From Glandiceps talaboti (lineage: Eukaryota; Hemichordata; Enteropneusta; Spengelidae), in the NCBI RefSeq assembly GCF_964340395.1, contig NC_135569.1, positions 863,001 through 927,000 of the forward strand: a DNA stretch of 64,000 nucleotides, read 5' to 3'. Of the stretch, positions 1 through 32,605 are shown one piece after another. Below the pieces are notes generated by a model. The model searched no databases, had not been told where the DNA came from, and saw nothing but the letters and a program-made list of their open reading frames with translations. Made by a program: the position numbers and the translations under genes. Within the stretch, counting starts at the first letter, position 1. The number at the start of each line of letters is the position of its first letter.

Positions 1-125
1 ATTTGTTTCTAAATGGCTAAAGTCCTTGGCCAAGATTTGAACCATGACTGTGCCCCAGTCAAGAGGTTGCTACATGAATGTGGACATGCAGAGACTATTT
101 ACTATTATAAGTATGTATCATGTAC
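1..125 (+). mobile_element. Fragment of a SINE family also present at 11.5 and 19.9 kb
   Basis: The stretch 'aaatggctaaagtccttggc' and the following 'caagatttgaaccatgactg' closely match the body of the complete SINE at about 11593-11660 and the copy at 19950. It lacks a recognisable tRNA-like head here and is cut by the window edge. Confidence 0.6.
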
Positions 126-129
126 ATTG

Positions 130-545
130 CCTGGATCACACATAGTAAGACTCCCTAAGATGATTAATAAATGCTGCACTTTCACTATCAGAAGAATAAA
201 TACCTTAATTGTTTCATATATATCTCCTGGATCACACATAGTAAGACTCCCTAAGATGATTAATAAATGCTGCACTTTCACTATCAGAAGAGTAAATACC
301 TTAATTGTTTCATATATATCTCCTGGATCACACATAGTAAGACTCCCTAAGATGATTAATAAATGCTGCACTTTCACTATCAGAAGAGTAAATACCTTAA
401 TTGTTTCATATATATCTCCTGGATCACACATAGTAAGACTCCCTAAGATGATTAATAAATGCTGCACTTTCACTATCAGAAGAGTAAATACCTTAATTGT
501 TTCATATATATCTCCTGGATCACATGTAGTAAGACTCCCTAAGAT
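130..545 (-). repeat. 96-bp tandem duplication of gtf2h2 exon 6 end plus splice donor, about 4.3 copies
   Basis: Copies begin (plus-strand phase) at 130, 226, 322, 418 and 514, exactly 96 bp apart. Read on the minus strand each unit is [20 protein letters not shown] followed by 12 intron-derived residues ([12 protein letters not shown]). Because 96 is divisible by three and no stop occurs, the array is open in the gtf2h2 frame and every copy keeps AAG|GTATTTACT. Only the authentic exon has Thr (TTC) where the copies have Met (TMC). The last copy breaks off near 130. Confidence 0.95.
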
Positions 546-582
546 GATTAAGATTTCTCTGCTTGCATGACCTGGCATGTGT
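492..582 (-). CDS. gtf2h2: gtf2h2 exon 6 (last in window), 3' end tandemly duplicated
   Basis: The acceptor TTTTCAG|ACACAT completes Arg160; the exon then encodes residues 161-190, [20 protein letters not shown] followed by [10 protein letters not shown], ending at AAG|GTATTT. The human match is [20 protein letters not shown]. The exon end and the first 33 bases of the intron are then repeated downstream (lower coordinates) with a 96-bp period. I chose the donor nearest the authentic acceptor because it gives the family's normal spacing; three copy donors (exon ends 396, 300, 204) would also keep frame. Confidence 0.88.
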
Positions 583-3456
583 CTGAAAAGTACAAATAAA
601 TTATTGCATATAGAAAGTCAAAAGTTTCATGCTGCTCACTTTAGCGGTGTGGATGACATGTTTATTTATTTTAGAATAATTTATTTTCCCATCATCATTT
701 TTAAAAGTTTTTTTTAAGAATAGATATCTTGTGGGGTTCGATCACATGTAAATCCACCCACATCCACATTACAATTAGAATCAATCTGATTAAAATCCGA
801 TGTGGTGAAAGCGATTAGATGTCCTTATTTACCTCTATTCATCGTGTTGTGACGTTTGTTTTGTTTGGAGTGATCGCCGCCTTCCCACGCGATCACTCCG
901 AACAAAACAAACGTCACAACATGATGAATAGAGGTAAATAAGGACATCTATCCGTTTTCACCACATCGGATTTTAATCAGATTGAATTAGAATCAACCTA
1001 CTTACAACATATCATACTATTCATAGGCAGAGTTGTGTATTTCTTTCACTTATTTATTATTGGCACCAGACCCATATAAGAAGGGGAACAGAAAGCTTTC
1101 TATGTACCTTAGAGTATTTGCTGCCAATTCAAGTGAGTTCTGTATTGATGGTTCATTATCACACGACTGATCCAACATCCTCTGTAAAGCTGCTATGTGT
1201 CTCTTAGGGTTACCTCCTAATTCTGTCAGTTTCACAGCTCGTTTGTTACTAGTTGTCAAGAGTCCTATCTGTAATGAGATCGGGGTTATGACAAGTCTTG
1301 GTTATCAACACCATTAGCAGTCTGTAAGGTACGCTGTGAAGGGGCGCCCTCAAACATCAGGCAACCCCTAACACGGCCGGTGAGGGCGAAACATCACGAC
1401 GTATCTTACAGTCTACACCATTAGCTGTATGGATTAATATTTCACACATCTATGATGTTACCATTTAGATGAAAGGCTTGTTTCAGCTTTACCAGTTTTC
1501 ATTGTATTTTAGAACGGATGCACCATAGGATAACTTTACCCCTTTGCTTATATTGATGAGTAATGATGAAATGTTTTGTGTTTGATATCATTATGACCTT
1601 GACACTGAAGGTCAAGGTCAAATGCAGGATACATCCTCAACATGTGAGATTCATGAAAAGTATGGTCTAATTTATTTAAATATATTGCTTACCTGACTTA
1701 TAGGATTCTGATCAAAGTACTCGTCAATAAAATGTTCCAAAAGCTGAAAGAGAGTGAGAAAAAGTTTTAAATTGTTCAAAAAATACTTGGAACTAACATC
1801 TTGTTTTCCCTTCTATGTCACTCAGATATTCCTTGGCTAAACAAAGAAAAACAATAGGGCAAAATATAAATAGTTTAGGATTGATTTCAGTCAGTACCAA
1901 ATTTTTCAAATTCATACCTCATTAGTACTATCTCCAGTAGAAACAATTATCTGAGCTTGCAATGTTATATGTATATGTATGTATATGTGTGTGTACATAT
2001 ATGTATAACATAATGATCATTAATCACACATGGAGACAAGAATGGAATGTTACATACTGTACAATTATAATACATACGCTATAATCAATTTACCTTGATT
2101 GCCGATGCCAACCTACTGGGTTTCAAGTCTTGGTCTTCCATGGATTTAGACATATCAAGTACAACATACAAATGTCGCATCTAAATGAGAAATAAACACA
2201 AAATATCAAATTTCATCAGTTTCTTTCAAAATCTATCGGTATTTGTCAAAATAATGATTTCAATTTAATGACATGAAACTTACTTGAGGCATAGTGCTTA
2301 GGTTCAATAATATGTGATTCATCTTGGCTATAAATTCATGCATAATAATTTGCCAAATCAGCATATTTTTTTTTTAGATTTCCATGTGTATCTCAAGGAG
2401 GACTTGTCTACTTATATGACAGGAAACTTGCAATGTTACGGGGGTATCAAGTACCTATCAGGTACAACAATAGAATTTTTCTGCATATATGTATACATGC
2501 ATATTAATTAGATCTATTAGCATATATGTGCCATTTTAAGTTTGTTTCTAGGGCTTCTCGTTCAGTTCCTTACCATGCCAAGTCTGATATTAACAGGTCT
2601 GTCTAGGAGTCGTTTTCTCTTTGCCCTATGCAGGATGTCATCTACCACTGCCTGTAGAGATCCGGATTCATCTTCTTTGATTGCTTCCCTGGTAAATTAA
2701 CAAAAAACCATCACAAGATGACAACAAATAATACTCTTTATTTAATAATAATCTTTATTTATATATTTATTTATTTATTTATTTATTAATACTGGATAGT
2801 TCTTTAAGTATATAAACACTTGTCTCCCAAGAAGTCCAGTGAGGGCCATTAATATTTCTATAACACTACTATTGTATTCTGGCATTATTAAAACAGTTCA
2901 TTGCAGAGTAGGGATTTCCTTAATATTTTTCATTCGTATGATAAATTACATCATCAGATTATTTATAAATTATATCTTGATACCAGGTTTGAGTTCAGTT
3001 AATTGCAAGTGATGGCTAAGTGTTTACCAATAGTCTGGTAGATCACATTGTGCAGTCCTTTCTACCATTACATCTAGTGTGGCTGTCTTTATTTAAATGA
3101 ATTAGTATACACACATTACGCGACGTGAGGCAAACTTGAAGCATAGACCTGTTGGTGGAGGGAAGGGTCTATGCTTGAAGTGGACATATGTTAATGTACA
3201 TATGGTTATGTAAATTTAACTCCACGGGTGCTAGATAACGACTTCTGGGGTATGTGGCTAATTTAATCGTTTGACAACGTGCTCAAGACAAGATGAGTGC
3301 TAGGGATGTATTGACAGCTAACGATGTACTAGTATCTCAACAGCGCCGAAAACTGGCTACAACAATAGAGACTTGATTTGAAATTTCATACCAAGTTCGT
3401 TCATAGTCTCCTTCCCAGATGTAAGTCTTCTCGGGTTCTTCTTCGGCTGTGGCCAT
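492..3456 (-). CDS. gtf2h2: General transcription factor IIH subunit 2 (TFIIH p44), N-terminal half, exons 1-6
   Basis: Six exons, each bounded by AG/GT and joining in phase, give residues 1-190 of TFIIH subunit p44, the core-TFIIH protein that binds and stimulates the XPD helicase in transcription initiation and nucleotide excision repair in the nucleus. The N-terminus (EEEPEK...WEGDYERTW) matches human p44. The vWA fold starts near residue 62 ([20 protein letters not shown]) and continues through [22 protein letters not shown] and [20 protein letters not shown]. Human p44 is about 395 residues; the rest of the vWA domain and the zinc fingers lie beyond the left edge. The start is the first ATG of the only N-terminal exon that matches the family. 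It is head to head with opa1. The last exon present is followed by a tandem duplication of its own 3' end. The family assignment is firm; exon ends are read by eye. Confidence 0.93.
782..984. mobile_element. Hairpin (foldback) transposon, family H9, copy 1
   Basis: Two arms of about 95 bp are nearly perfect reverse complements around a short centre (about 875-890). The ends are CAATCTGATTAAAATCCGAT and its complement. The insertion is bracketed by an exact 9-bp duplication, AATTAGAAT (773-781 and 985-993). It has no coding capacity, so it is non-autonomous. A 9-bp target duplication is typical of Mutator-like elements; the superfamily is inference. It lies in gtf2h2 intron 5. Confidence 0.92.
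1108..1268 (-). CDS. gtf2h2: gtf2h2 exon 5
   Basis: Residues 107-159 plus two bases of Arg160, between ATTACAG and GTACAT. Contains [19 protein letters not shown] and [20 protein letters not shown], a clear match to the p44 vWA core. Confidence 0.92.
1319..1414. mobile_element. 96-bp MITE, family T11, copy 1
   Basis: Short element whose ends are imperfect inverted repeats: AGTCTGTAAGGTACGCTGTG at the left and the complement of AGACTGTAAGATACGTCGTG at the right. It is flanked by ACACCATTAGC at 1308-1318 and again at 1415-1425. A second copy lies at 45416 in the opposite orientation and a decayed one near 49795. No coding potential. In gtf2h2 intron 5. Confidence 0.88.
1693..1743 (-). CDS. gtf2h2: gtf2h2 exon 4
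   Basis: Seventeen codons, phase 0 at both ends, between TTTCAG and GTAAGC. Encodes [17 protein letters not shown], almost the human sequence [17 protein letters not shown]. Confidence 0.92.
1744..2093. other. gtf2h2 intron 3, nothing recognised
   Basis: A+T-rich intron with a short TATATG/TGTG run near 1970-2005 and no repeat or conserved segment that I can identify. Confidence 0.6.
2094..2180 (-). CDS. gtf2h2: gtf2h2 exon 3 (start of vWA domain)
   Basis: Phase-0 exon of 29 codons between ATTTAG and GTAAAT. It encodes [20 protein letters not shown] and then PSRLASAIK, the first strand and DxSxS-like loop (Asp69, Ser71, Ser73) of the vWA fold. Confidence 0.92.
2574..2688 (-). CDS. gtf2h2: gtf2h2 exon 2
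   Basis: The acceptor TTTACCAG|GGAAGC completes Trp22 and the donor is CATG|GTAAGG. It encodes residues 22-60, containing [20 protein letters not shown] and ending NIRLGM, which aligns with the human [17 protein letters not shown] region before the vWA domain. Confidence 0.9.
2689..3391. other. gtf2h2 intron 1
   Basis: Holds an (ATTT)n run near 2760-2786 and the hairpin insertion at 3142. Otherwise unremarkable A+T-rich sequence. Confidence 0.6.
3142..3173. mobile_element. 32-bp hairpin insertion, family h7, copy 1
   Basis: Begins CATAGACCT and ends AGGGTCTATG, so the ends pair as a hairpin. It is flanked on both sides by CTTGAAG (3135-3141 and 3174-3180). In gtf2h2 intron 1. Confidence 0.8.
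3392..3456 (-). CDS. gtf2h2: gtf2h2 exon 1 (start codon)
   Basis: Starts at ATG (3456-3454) and encodes residues 1-21 ([20 protein letters not shown] then T) plus two bases of Trp22. The donor reads TTG|GTATGA. The acidic start and the WEGDYERTW motif fit p44 orthologues. Confidence 0.9.
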
Positions 3457-4101
3457 TGTTGTTGTAGTAAGGTATTATCTTTACAAGCAAATCCTTCTAT
3501 ATATACTATCCCCAATGTCACAGTGACCGTGTCAAACTGTCATGCCGTGAAAAACACTGAAACAGTGAAAACTAAAAAATGTCTGCAACAACAGAAATAT
3601 GTTAATTGTTTAAAAAAAACACGTTCTCTATTTTCACATTCAGAGATATGACTTCATAGATACGAGTGCAAAGTAACTTTCACTTTTTGCCGGCTGTTCA
3701 TTTGCGAAAGAACGAAATAAATAGACAACAGGGAAGTCGGTGTGCCACTTTCAGGACGCAGCCATTTTGTCATACTTTCAGTTGCAACATATCTAGTTTG
3801 GAGATTCGTTTGAATAATTTCCATCACTAAATAGTAATAATGAGACAAATATATGGAAAATTAATCATTTAAATATCATTTCTATCAATTTTAAATGTGT
3901 ATAGAGATTATTTTAGAGTACCATTAGTATTATTAGAGAAATGATAAATTATCGAATGCACAGGCTATAAATAAATAAATCATTAATGAATGTCGATGAA
4001 CTTCGAGTGACCCGACATTACCCTACTTTCGGTCTGCGATAAAGGGTTTGCTATTCTAAGACATGTATTAGTGCATTCAGACGGTATATAGACTCTGGAA
4101 A
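3457..4101. promoter_or_regulatory. Divergent intergenic region between gtf2h2 and opa1, probable bidirectional promoter
   Basis: Only 645 bp separate the two outward-facing start codons, so both 5' UTRs and core promoters must lie here or in unseen upstream 5' UTR exons. No convincing TATA box is placed for either start: the TATATA at 4085-4090 is too close to the opa1 ATG to serve it. Most CpG-rich sequence sits just inside opa1 intron 1 (about 4165-4260, with TCGTCGCTCGCG and ATCGCGCTAGCGC), suggesting a small CpG-rich promoter area around the opa1 start. Placement is inference from gene geometry. Confidence 0.6.
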
Positions 4102-26274
<22,173 letters not shown>

Positions 26275-26319
26275 GTAAGTGTTGTGTTTTCTTGATTAAG
26301 TGTGTTGTGATGTTGAATG

Positions 26320-26600
26320 TAAGTTTGGTTGTGATATCAGGAGCTTTGATGTTGAATGTGATGGACCATTGCACACAGATTCTGTAAATTCTACAGAACC
26401 CAATGCAAATCATTGTTATGAGAAGAACAGATTGTTGCCATGAGGACCGAGGAGAAGAAAACGTCATGAGAAGAAAAAAGACTTGAGAATATACCATTGT
26501 GATATGAGAAGGTTTGATGTTGAATATGATGACCATCAGATACAGATTCCGTAAATTTTACAGAACTCAATGTCAATGCAAACTGCGAAGAAACAATTTT
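26320..26600 (+). repeat. Two copies of an 85-bp unit just after opa1 exon 26
   Basis: GTGATATCAGGAGCTTTGAT (26330) and GTGATATGAGAAGGTTTGAT (26499) begin units that both continue with GTTGAAT and end with ACAGATTC, GTAAATT and TACAGAAC pieces. Confidence 0.8.
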
Positions 26601-26914
26601 GGTTGGAGATTGTTTTTAACACTGATTCTTTAAGATATCAAATTGATTGAGTTGATGTCTTTAGAGTCAATGTCTTACTATTTCTGGAATACAAGTTGTA
26701 TTCCTGAAAAAGAATTGTTTGTAGGTAGACAGTAGATAGACAGATTTAGGATTTCTGTCTGTCTGTTTGTCCATTTGTGTGTGTGCATTTCAATGTGTGT
26801 CTGAATGTATATGTGCATGCATATACTATGTTTGTACATTATGTATGTATGTATATATGTGTTTGCATATATATCTTGCATACCTTTATCAGAAGTAAAT
26901 GTGTCTGCTTGGCT

Positions 26915-26919
26915 ATGTG

Positions 26920-26970
<51 letters not shown>

Positions 26971-26971
26971 G
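26915..26971 (+). repeat. (CTGT)n microsatellite
   Basis: About 13 CTGT units. Confidence 0.97.
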
Positions 26972-29050
26972 TCTATTTGACTGTTTATTTTCTTGACTGC
27001 AATCATTGTCACCATTACTAATGGTTGTCACTGTGCCATGAATAGTTGTACTGTTAGAAGTTTTCATCTTCTATCACCATTGACCCAACCAGGTTTTACC
27101 AGTTCATGTATTCCATGATATTTATCAAACAGTAATTCAATCAATCAAAAATAACTTATAACATGCCAGACTCCAGAACCAAAGTACTGTACAGTTGCTA
27201 ATAGTGGTCAATCCATACAAAATGCTTGTTTCAACATATGTTCAGATTTGATGATTGCTGTATATCCAATGGTAAAGAATTGCATAGTGTAGGCACACAG
27301 TTTGAAAATGTATAGTTACCATCTTGGTCTTGAACTATGTTGGAAGTAGGAGGCTCTTGTTAGCTGGACGAAGGGAATGTGTTGTTTGTGTAACTTTGGA
27401 GAAGGTTGCGGATATAGGCTGGAACACAGTCCTCTATCACCGGTCTGGAAACGCCTATTGTTAAAAATGTGAATCGGTGAGCGCCGTGTTCTCATGAGCG
27501 AACGGCTATCTGCGAAGCATTTACAGCTGTTTTCCGTAGACCGAGCCAGTTGAATTAAATAAACAATCAAGATCAGTGAGCCTAATCACAAGGTTTCAGG
27601 TTGAGTTAGACACCATAAAAATAGCACACACACATCACTTACACCCTGTGGGCTCTTTATTTAGTTAATGATATAAACAGTAACAGCATGCACATAACTA
27701 CACAAGGTATAATCAATTGAAGTTCAAACAAACTCCATGGTCACCAGCCAGTGAAAGTTGGTAGAATCTGTTGAAGTTTACAACTGATTTGACAAAATAA
27801 AGAACGAAAATCATTACATACATATTGTTAGATTACTAGTATTGTTTTCCAACTTTGTCTCAACATTGACAGGCATTGCTGAAGTTACACTAAAACTTAG
27901 ATGTAATATCACCAGGGTTCACACACTTGATGCATTCGGTTCGAATCAAGCGTTATTGTTGTATCTCTTCCAACAAAGTCATTTTCACGTTGGATTGTAA
28001 CATGATAGTTTGACTGTGGTTGGAACATTGTTATTGAGAGCTTTATCATGATATTGTGATTGCTGCTTTATCATTCTCAAACACCAAAAGTATAATCACA
28101 CAGAGTTAGGCAATTGTCTCTCCCATTACTCAGGATACTGTGTTGACTACTTATGTAATAGAGTTAGGCAAGTTTTGTTGATAGTGAAAAGACCACATTC
28201 AAAGTTAATGTTTGAAAGGGTGTAGTGAAGTTAGGCATTTTTGATCATCTAGGAATTGTACAAGAAGTGCAATAGTCCTCAGTGTTGGAGCCATTCAGAT
28301 GTAAATTGAGTGCAGAGTTTAGAATTTTAGAATTATGAACTAAACAACATTAAATCTGAATTTAAAAAAATAATGTTAATTGCCTAACTTAACTACTCAA
28401 CGTTCAATTGTTTTTATTGCCTGACTTAACAACCCGAAACAAGCCTGGATAATTGGATAAGTACCAGTATTAGTGTATTATATATTACCCTGGTGTACTG
28501 TTTTATTGTCTAACTCAACATTATCACAATGTCTTATTGCCTAACTTGACTACACCATGTCACACTTTTAATTGCCTAACTTAACCACAGTATAGTAGCC
28601 AACTAACTTTGCAGCGTGGATAATGTATCAATAGTGTTACCACTGTGTACAGGCAATCAAACACAGCCTACAACCAGCAATTAGCATCTACCTTTTAACC
28701 ACACCACAAGGACAATATATTGGCATGTATCTACTGACTACCTGGAGTTGACCACAAGGACAATATATTGACATGTATCAGACCGACTACCTGGAGTTGT
28801 TCATTCAGTCATGTGGCTTTACACAGTTTAAGTCCATTGACCTTCCCTGTGAGCTGTAAAAACCTTTTATTTTGGGTGATCATCTGAAAAATTACTGATG
28901 ACATCATGACTTTAACATACTAGACAATGGGATGTCTAGCTTAGGTCAATTATTGATCGATTATTGATTGATTATTTATTATGTTGTGTTTATTAATGAG
29001 TATATTAATCTGTCAGACTCTAATGTCAGCCAATGCTGAATATACATCAG
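26972..29050. other. No gene recognised; AGTTAGGCAA motif cluster
   Basis: A+T-rich. At 28103-28240 three AGTTAGGCA motifs lie on the plus strand; at 28380-28585 five TGCCTAACTTAAC-type motifs lie on the opposite strand. Two copies of ACCACAAGGACAATATATTG are at 28701 and 28750. No exon with a recognisable protein match. Confidence 0.5.
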
Positions 29051-29054
29051 TTGA

Positions 29055-29204
29055 TTTTACCACAGTGTAAAGGCATCGTCTTGGTTTTACCACAGTGTAA
29101 AGGCATCGTCTGGATTTTACCACAGTGTAAAGACATTGTCTTGGTTTTACCACAGTGTAAAGGCATCGTCTTGGTTTTACCACAGTGTAAAGACATCATC
29201 TTGG
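29055..29204 (+). repeat. 30-bp minisatellite, 5 copies
   Basis: TTTTACCACAGTGTAAAGGC plus ATCGTCTTGG, starting at 29055, 29085, 29115, 29145 and 29175. Confidence 0.95.
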
Positions 29205-30645
29205 TCCAGTGAACAGCTTGAAGTTATAGCAATTGCTATGGAACTAAGCATTGGTCAAACAAACCATTATGTTTCTATTGCCTGTTGTCATAGAAACTAT
29301 TTCAATAATTATTTATATGGTTTTGACATTTTTCCGTGATTTTTCATAATCTTTTTTATTATCATTTTGTGTAATTTTGTTGTATCACATTAATTTCATT
29401 GAATCAGATGTCAACTATTTTAACTTTCTGCAATGGGGAGTGTTTAAATCTAGTTATTTTTCACATGATGTGACTAGTTCTAGACTAGTTTACCAGTAAG
29501 TGTTTTGAATTCAGTATGTGGAGTTTTGTTTTGCCAAACTTCCGCACACTGAAATATTAACTCAGGTTGAAAACAGAAAGAATAATGATATTTGTGAATC
29601 ACATGAAAGAAAGATAACCTTTGTTATTTACACTGCCCGCAGCTCCTTTCCCAATAACAAGTTGTTTTAGCTCCCTTATATCCGTTCACTCAGTCAGTTC
29701 AGCCCGTATGTACTATTCTCAGTTTAAAAAAAGAATTGGTAAACATCAAAAGATGATGGTATTTCTCACAGACCAACCTAATACATCATTCAGTATATAT
29801 GTCTCAATCATTTCCAGCCAAAATCAATCCCCAAATTTGAAATTTTTTGGAAAAAGTGAGAATTCCCCCCCCCCCCCCAAAAAAAAAATGTCAGTTTCTC
29901 CAACATATTTCCCTGCAGCCTTGTAATGTGAGTAATAGATTTATAAGTTGCGTGCTTGAGTGTACCTAATTCTTTACATGTAGTTCACAACACTATTGAA
30001 TCTTTCACAAGAAGTGTGAAAAATCAGCTTTCAAATGAGCAAATCTTGAAAAGCTTCTTTCATTACTACATGTACACACTTCTAAAAATGAATAGTTAAA
30101 ATACACATAGGAGTACAGTCATATTTCCTCCATTCCTGTCTGTCAAGAATTTGGCCGAAATTCTATCAAGTAGATTAACTTATGAAATTCACATTGACAT
30201 CTCAGTGGTTATTAAATTCAGAACGTCACTAGTACTAAAAATAGAACTGCTGTGTGGGAACTTGTCGTTACATACGAAGTTCTAATTGTGCTTGTTGTAA
30301 AAAAAAAAAACCTTGAAACATACAAGACAAAGTTCAACAACTTATTTCCAACTGATGAATAATTTATAATGTTCTCCTCAAGATGGGAGGAGTCTAAGAC
30401 AGATTTGATGTACCCCAATTTACTTAGCCACTCCCCCTGAAAAGTCAAAGGTGGATATGCCCCAAACCAACCTGTATGTCATTTGCATATTTGGATACCA
30501 GCATTATACAGCAGTTGAGTTGTACACTTTAAGATAGCAAGATTGAATGAATAATTTCCTGTTACATTTTGTCTAAATAAAAAACTAAAATACCAGCATG
30601 CAGACATGGAATACAGACATCAAAATATTGGTGCTGGCATGTATA
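29205..30645. other. No feature recognised
   Basis: A+T-rich single-copy-looking sequence with short poly-C/poly-A runs (29866-29888, 30299-30310). Small open frames show no family resemblance. Confidence 0.45.
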
Positions 30646-30908
30646 CAGGGGTGAACAAATCCACTTGTCCTGGGTCCGGGACTAGCGATTTTTTTGGGTG
30701 GACCACACAAATTTTACCTTGTCTGGTCTGTCGGACCAGTACCTTACTGTTAATAACTATGTTAAAAAGTCGTCTGAATATGCAGATTCATAGGTAAGAT
30801 TTAATGTTTCACATTAGTGGGACCTGGGACCACTAACTCTTTCAGCAGGACCACTGGATTTTTTAAGGTTCTGGACCACCAGTTCACAAAATGATTTGTT
30901 CACCCCTG
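30646..30908. mobile_element. 263-bp hAT-like MITE
   Basis: Exact 16-bp terminal inverted repeats CAGGGGTGAACAAATC (30646-30661) and GATTTGTTCACCCCTG (30893-30908). The CAGGGGTG start is typical of hAT ends. The interior contains paired GGACCA/GGTCC pieces and no ORF. The expected 8-bp target duplication is not evident (CATGTATA versus GTCTGTGT), so the copy is old or truncated. Confidence 0.75.
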
Positions 30909-31304
30909 GTCTGTGTCTAGTTTCAGTATGTTGGAATGGTTTATTTCATTTAGGCAAAATGTAACAAGAAATTGGGATATTGCTATTTCAGTGTAGAATA
31001 CACAGTTTCTTATTGGTTTCTGCATGGTTACAAACAGTCAGTGGAGGTAATTTGAAACAAGCCCTCAAAAATAATTTTCTATGCACACAATCATAGGCTA
31101 ATAATATCTGTCTTTCTAAGATAATTATGTATATTCCATTTTGAGATGATATATATACAATTTCATTTTACCCTCGCCCTCAAAATGATAAAACAAAAAA
31201 TTTGCAAAAAAACATAGCTTTTTGTGTGTGAAGGACCTCAGAAGTAATACAAATACAATTATTGGTTTGTTTGCCTGAGATAATGAAACAAAACAGTTGG
31301 CAAC

Positions 31305-31415
31305 AAGGTAGTTTTTTTGTACATGTCAGACATCAAACAGTTGGTAACTTGAAAAGGGTAGTTTTTTTGTACATGTCAGACATCAAACAGTTGGTAGCTT
31401 GAAAAGGGTAGTTTT
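31305..31415 (+). repeat. Two-copy 54-bp direct repeat
   Basis: GTAGTTTTTTTGTACATGTC plus AGACATCAAACAGTTGGTA is repeated at about 31309 and 31360, with a third partial. Confidence 0.85.
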
Positions 31416-31419
31416 TTGT

Positions 31420-32375
31420 GTTTATAGAAGCATAAAAGACAAGATAGTGTGAGTTAGCTCTAAACAGCAACAAAGTGCTATTTGCAACACTCTATTGTAA
31501 CGTTCTAATGGAAGTATCTTGTCATTACGTTGTCACGGCAATCATAGTTTACGGCTGCCTTTCTTCTGTTGTGTATCTTAGAGAGACATAGGATTTATGG
31601 GGAAGGAGAAGACAATGTTACTCACTGAGAAACCTTGAAGTGATGAAATAGACAGCTGCATGTCAATTACAGTAACAGTTCTTTTTACTACTTTTCTAGC
31701 GTATGTTGCATAAACTGCCACTGTTTTGTTATACAGTTCTAATCAGGTTGATGATCTCTTAATAAATAGAAATGTAATGTTTTGACCTTGGAAAGGTGGC
31801 AAACTTGTCTAACTTCAACATGTCAGACATTACCATCTCAATAGTCAGCATTTCTTGCTAGTGTGTGAACCACTAGATCTGGTAATTTAGTTTATGCAGT
31901 GTTATGGAACTTTCTGTCGCCCAGTCTTCAATATTTGTCTTTCAGCAGGAAATCTACTGTAGTGTCAGTGAATGTTTTTAAAAATCCATCCCAAAGTCAA
32001 GTGGTCCACTGTTCCAAACTTGACAAAACCCACACAAAAACCAACTTCATGAGAATGCAGTGAGAAGTAATCACAAAAGTTAAACATACAAAAAGTAAGC
32101 AAAATCTAATTTAGAAAAAGTTCAAGATATTTGTAAAGACTTTAAGCTAAATAATACTGAAAGCCTCTACTCAGACCTTGTCTTAATTCTTTTAATGCGT
32201 TCCTGCTTTTGTTTCTCTGGTAATGAAGGAATCAGTTCTGGTATTTTCAACCATTCTCTGCTAATGCTCTCTCTGTTTGTGTTAATTCTCTCTGGGTGAA
32301 CGGATAATTACAGGTTACACCAACATCTCTGAAACCATATGCACAAAAGAAGTGTGTGTAATAGATTCTCTTTTT
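31420..32375. other. No feature recognised
   Basis: A+T-rich. An AG-bounded reading at 32114 (AAAAAGTTCAAGATATTTG) was considered as the last opa1 exon and not accepted. Confidence 0.4.
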
Positions 32376-32378
32376 TGG

Positions 32379-32461
32379 TAAAGTGGCACGTATCTCAGAC
32401 CACTGCAGCACGACATATGTACGTACGTATGTATGTACGTACGTACATACGTACGTACACA

Positions 32462-32557
<96 letters not shown>

Positions 32558-32604
32558 CATATATGTAAAGTGGCACGTATCTCAGACCACTGCAGCACGA
32601 CATA
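32379..32604. repeat. (AC)n microsatellite between 40-bp direct repeats
   Basis: GTAAAGTGGCACGTATCTCA and the following GACCACTGCAGCACGACATA occur at 32379-32418 and again at 32566-32605. Between them lie a palindromic GTACGTACGT block (32419-32458) and about 48 AC units (32457-32555). Confidence 0.95.
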
Positions 32605-32605
32605 C

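Noticed and set aside
3654-3848. 64-codon minus-strand frame in the divergent promoter
   Set aside because: No similarity to p44, and no splice link to gtf2h2 exon 1; could at most be an upstream ORF.
27316-27570. 84-codon minus-strand frame
   Set aside because: No recognisable domain, no splice context, composition consistent with chance or an old repeat.
32112-32170. Candidate last opa1 exon reading KKVQDICKDF
   Set aside because: Correct phase and an AG acceptor, but after KKV the match to the KKVREIQEKLDAFI family sequence is poor, there is no pyrimidine tract, and the frame runs on for many unrelated residues.
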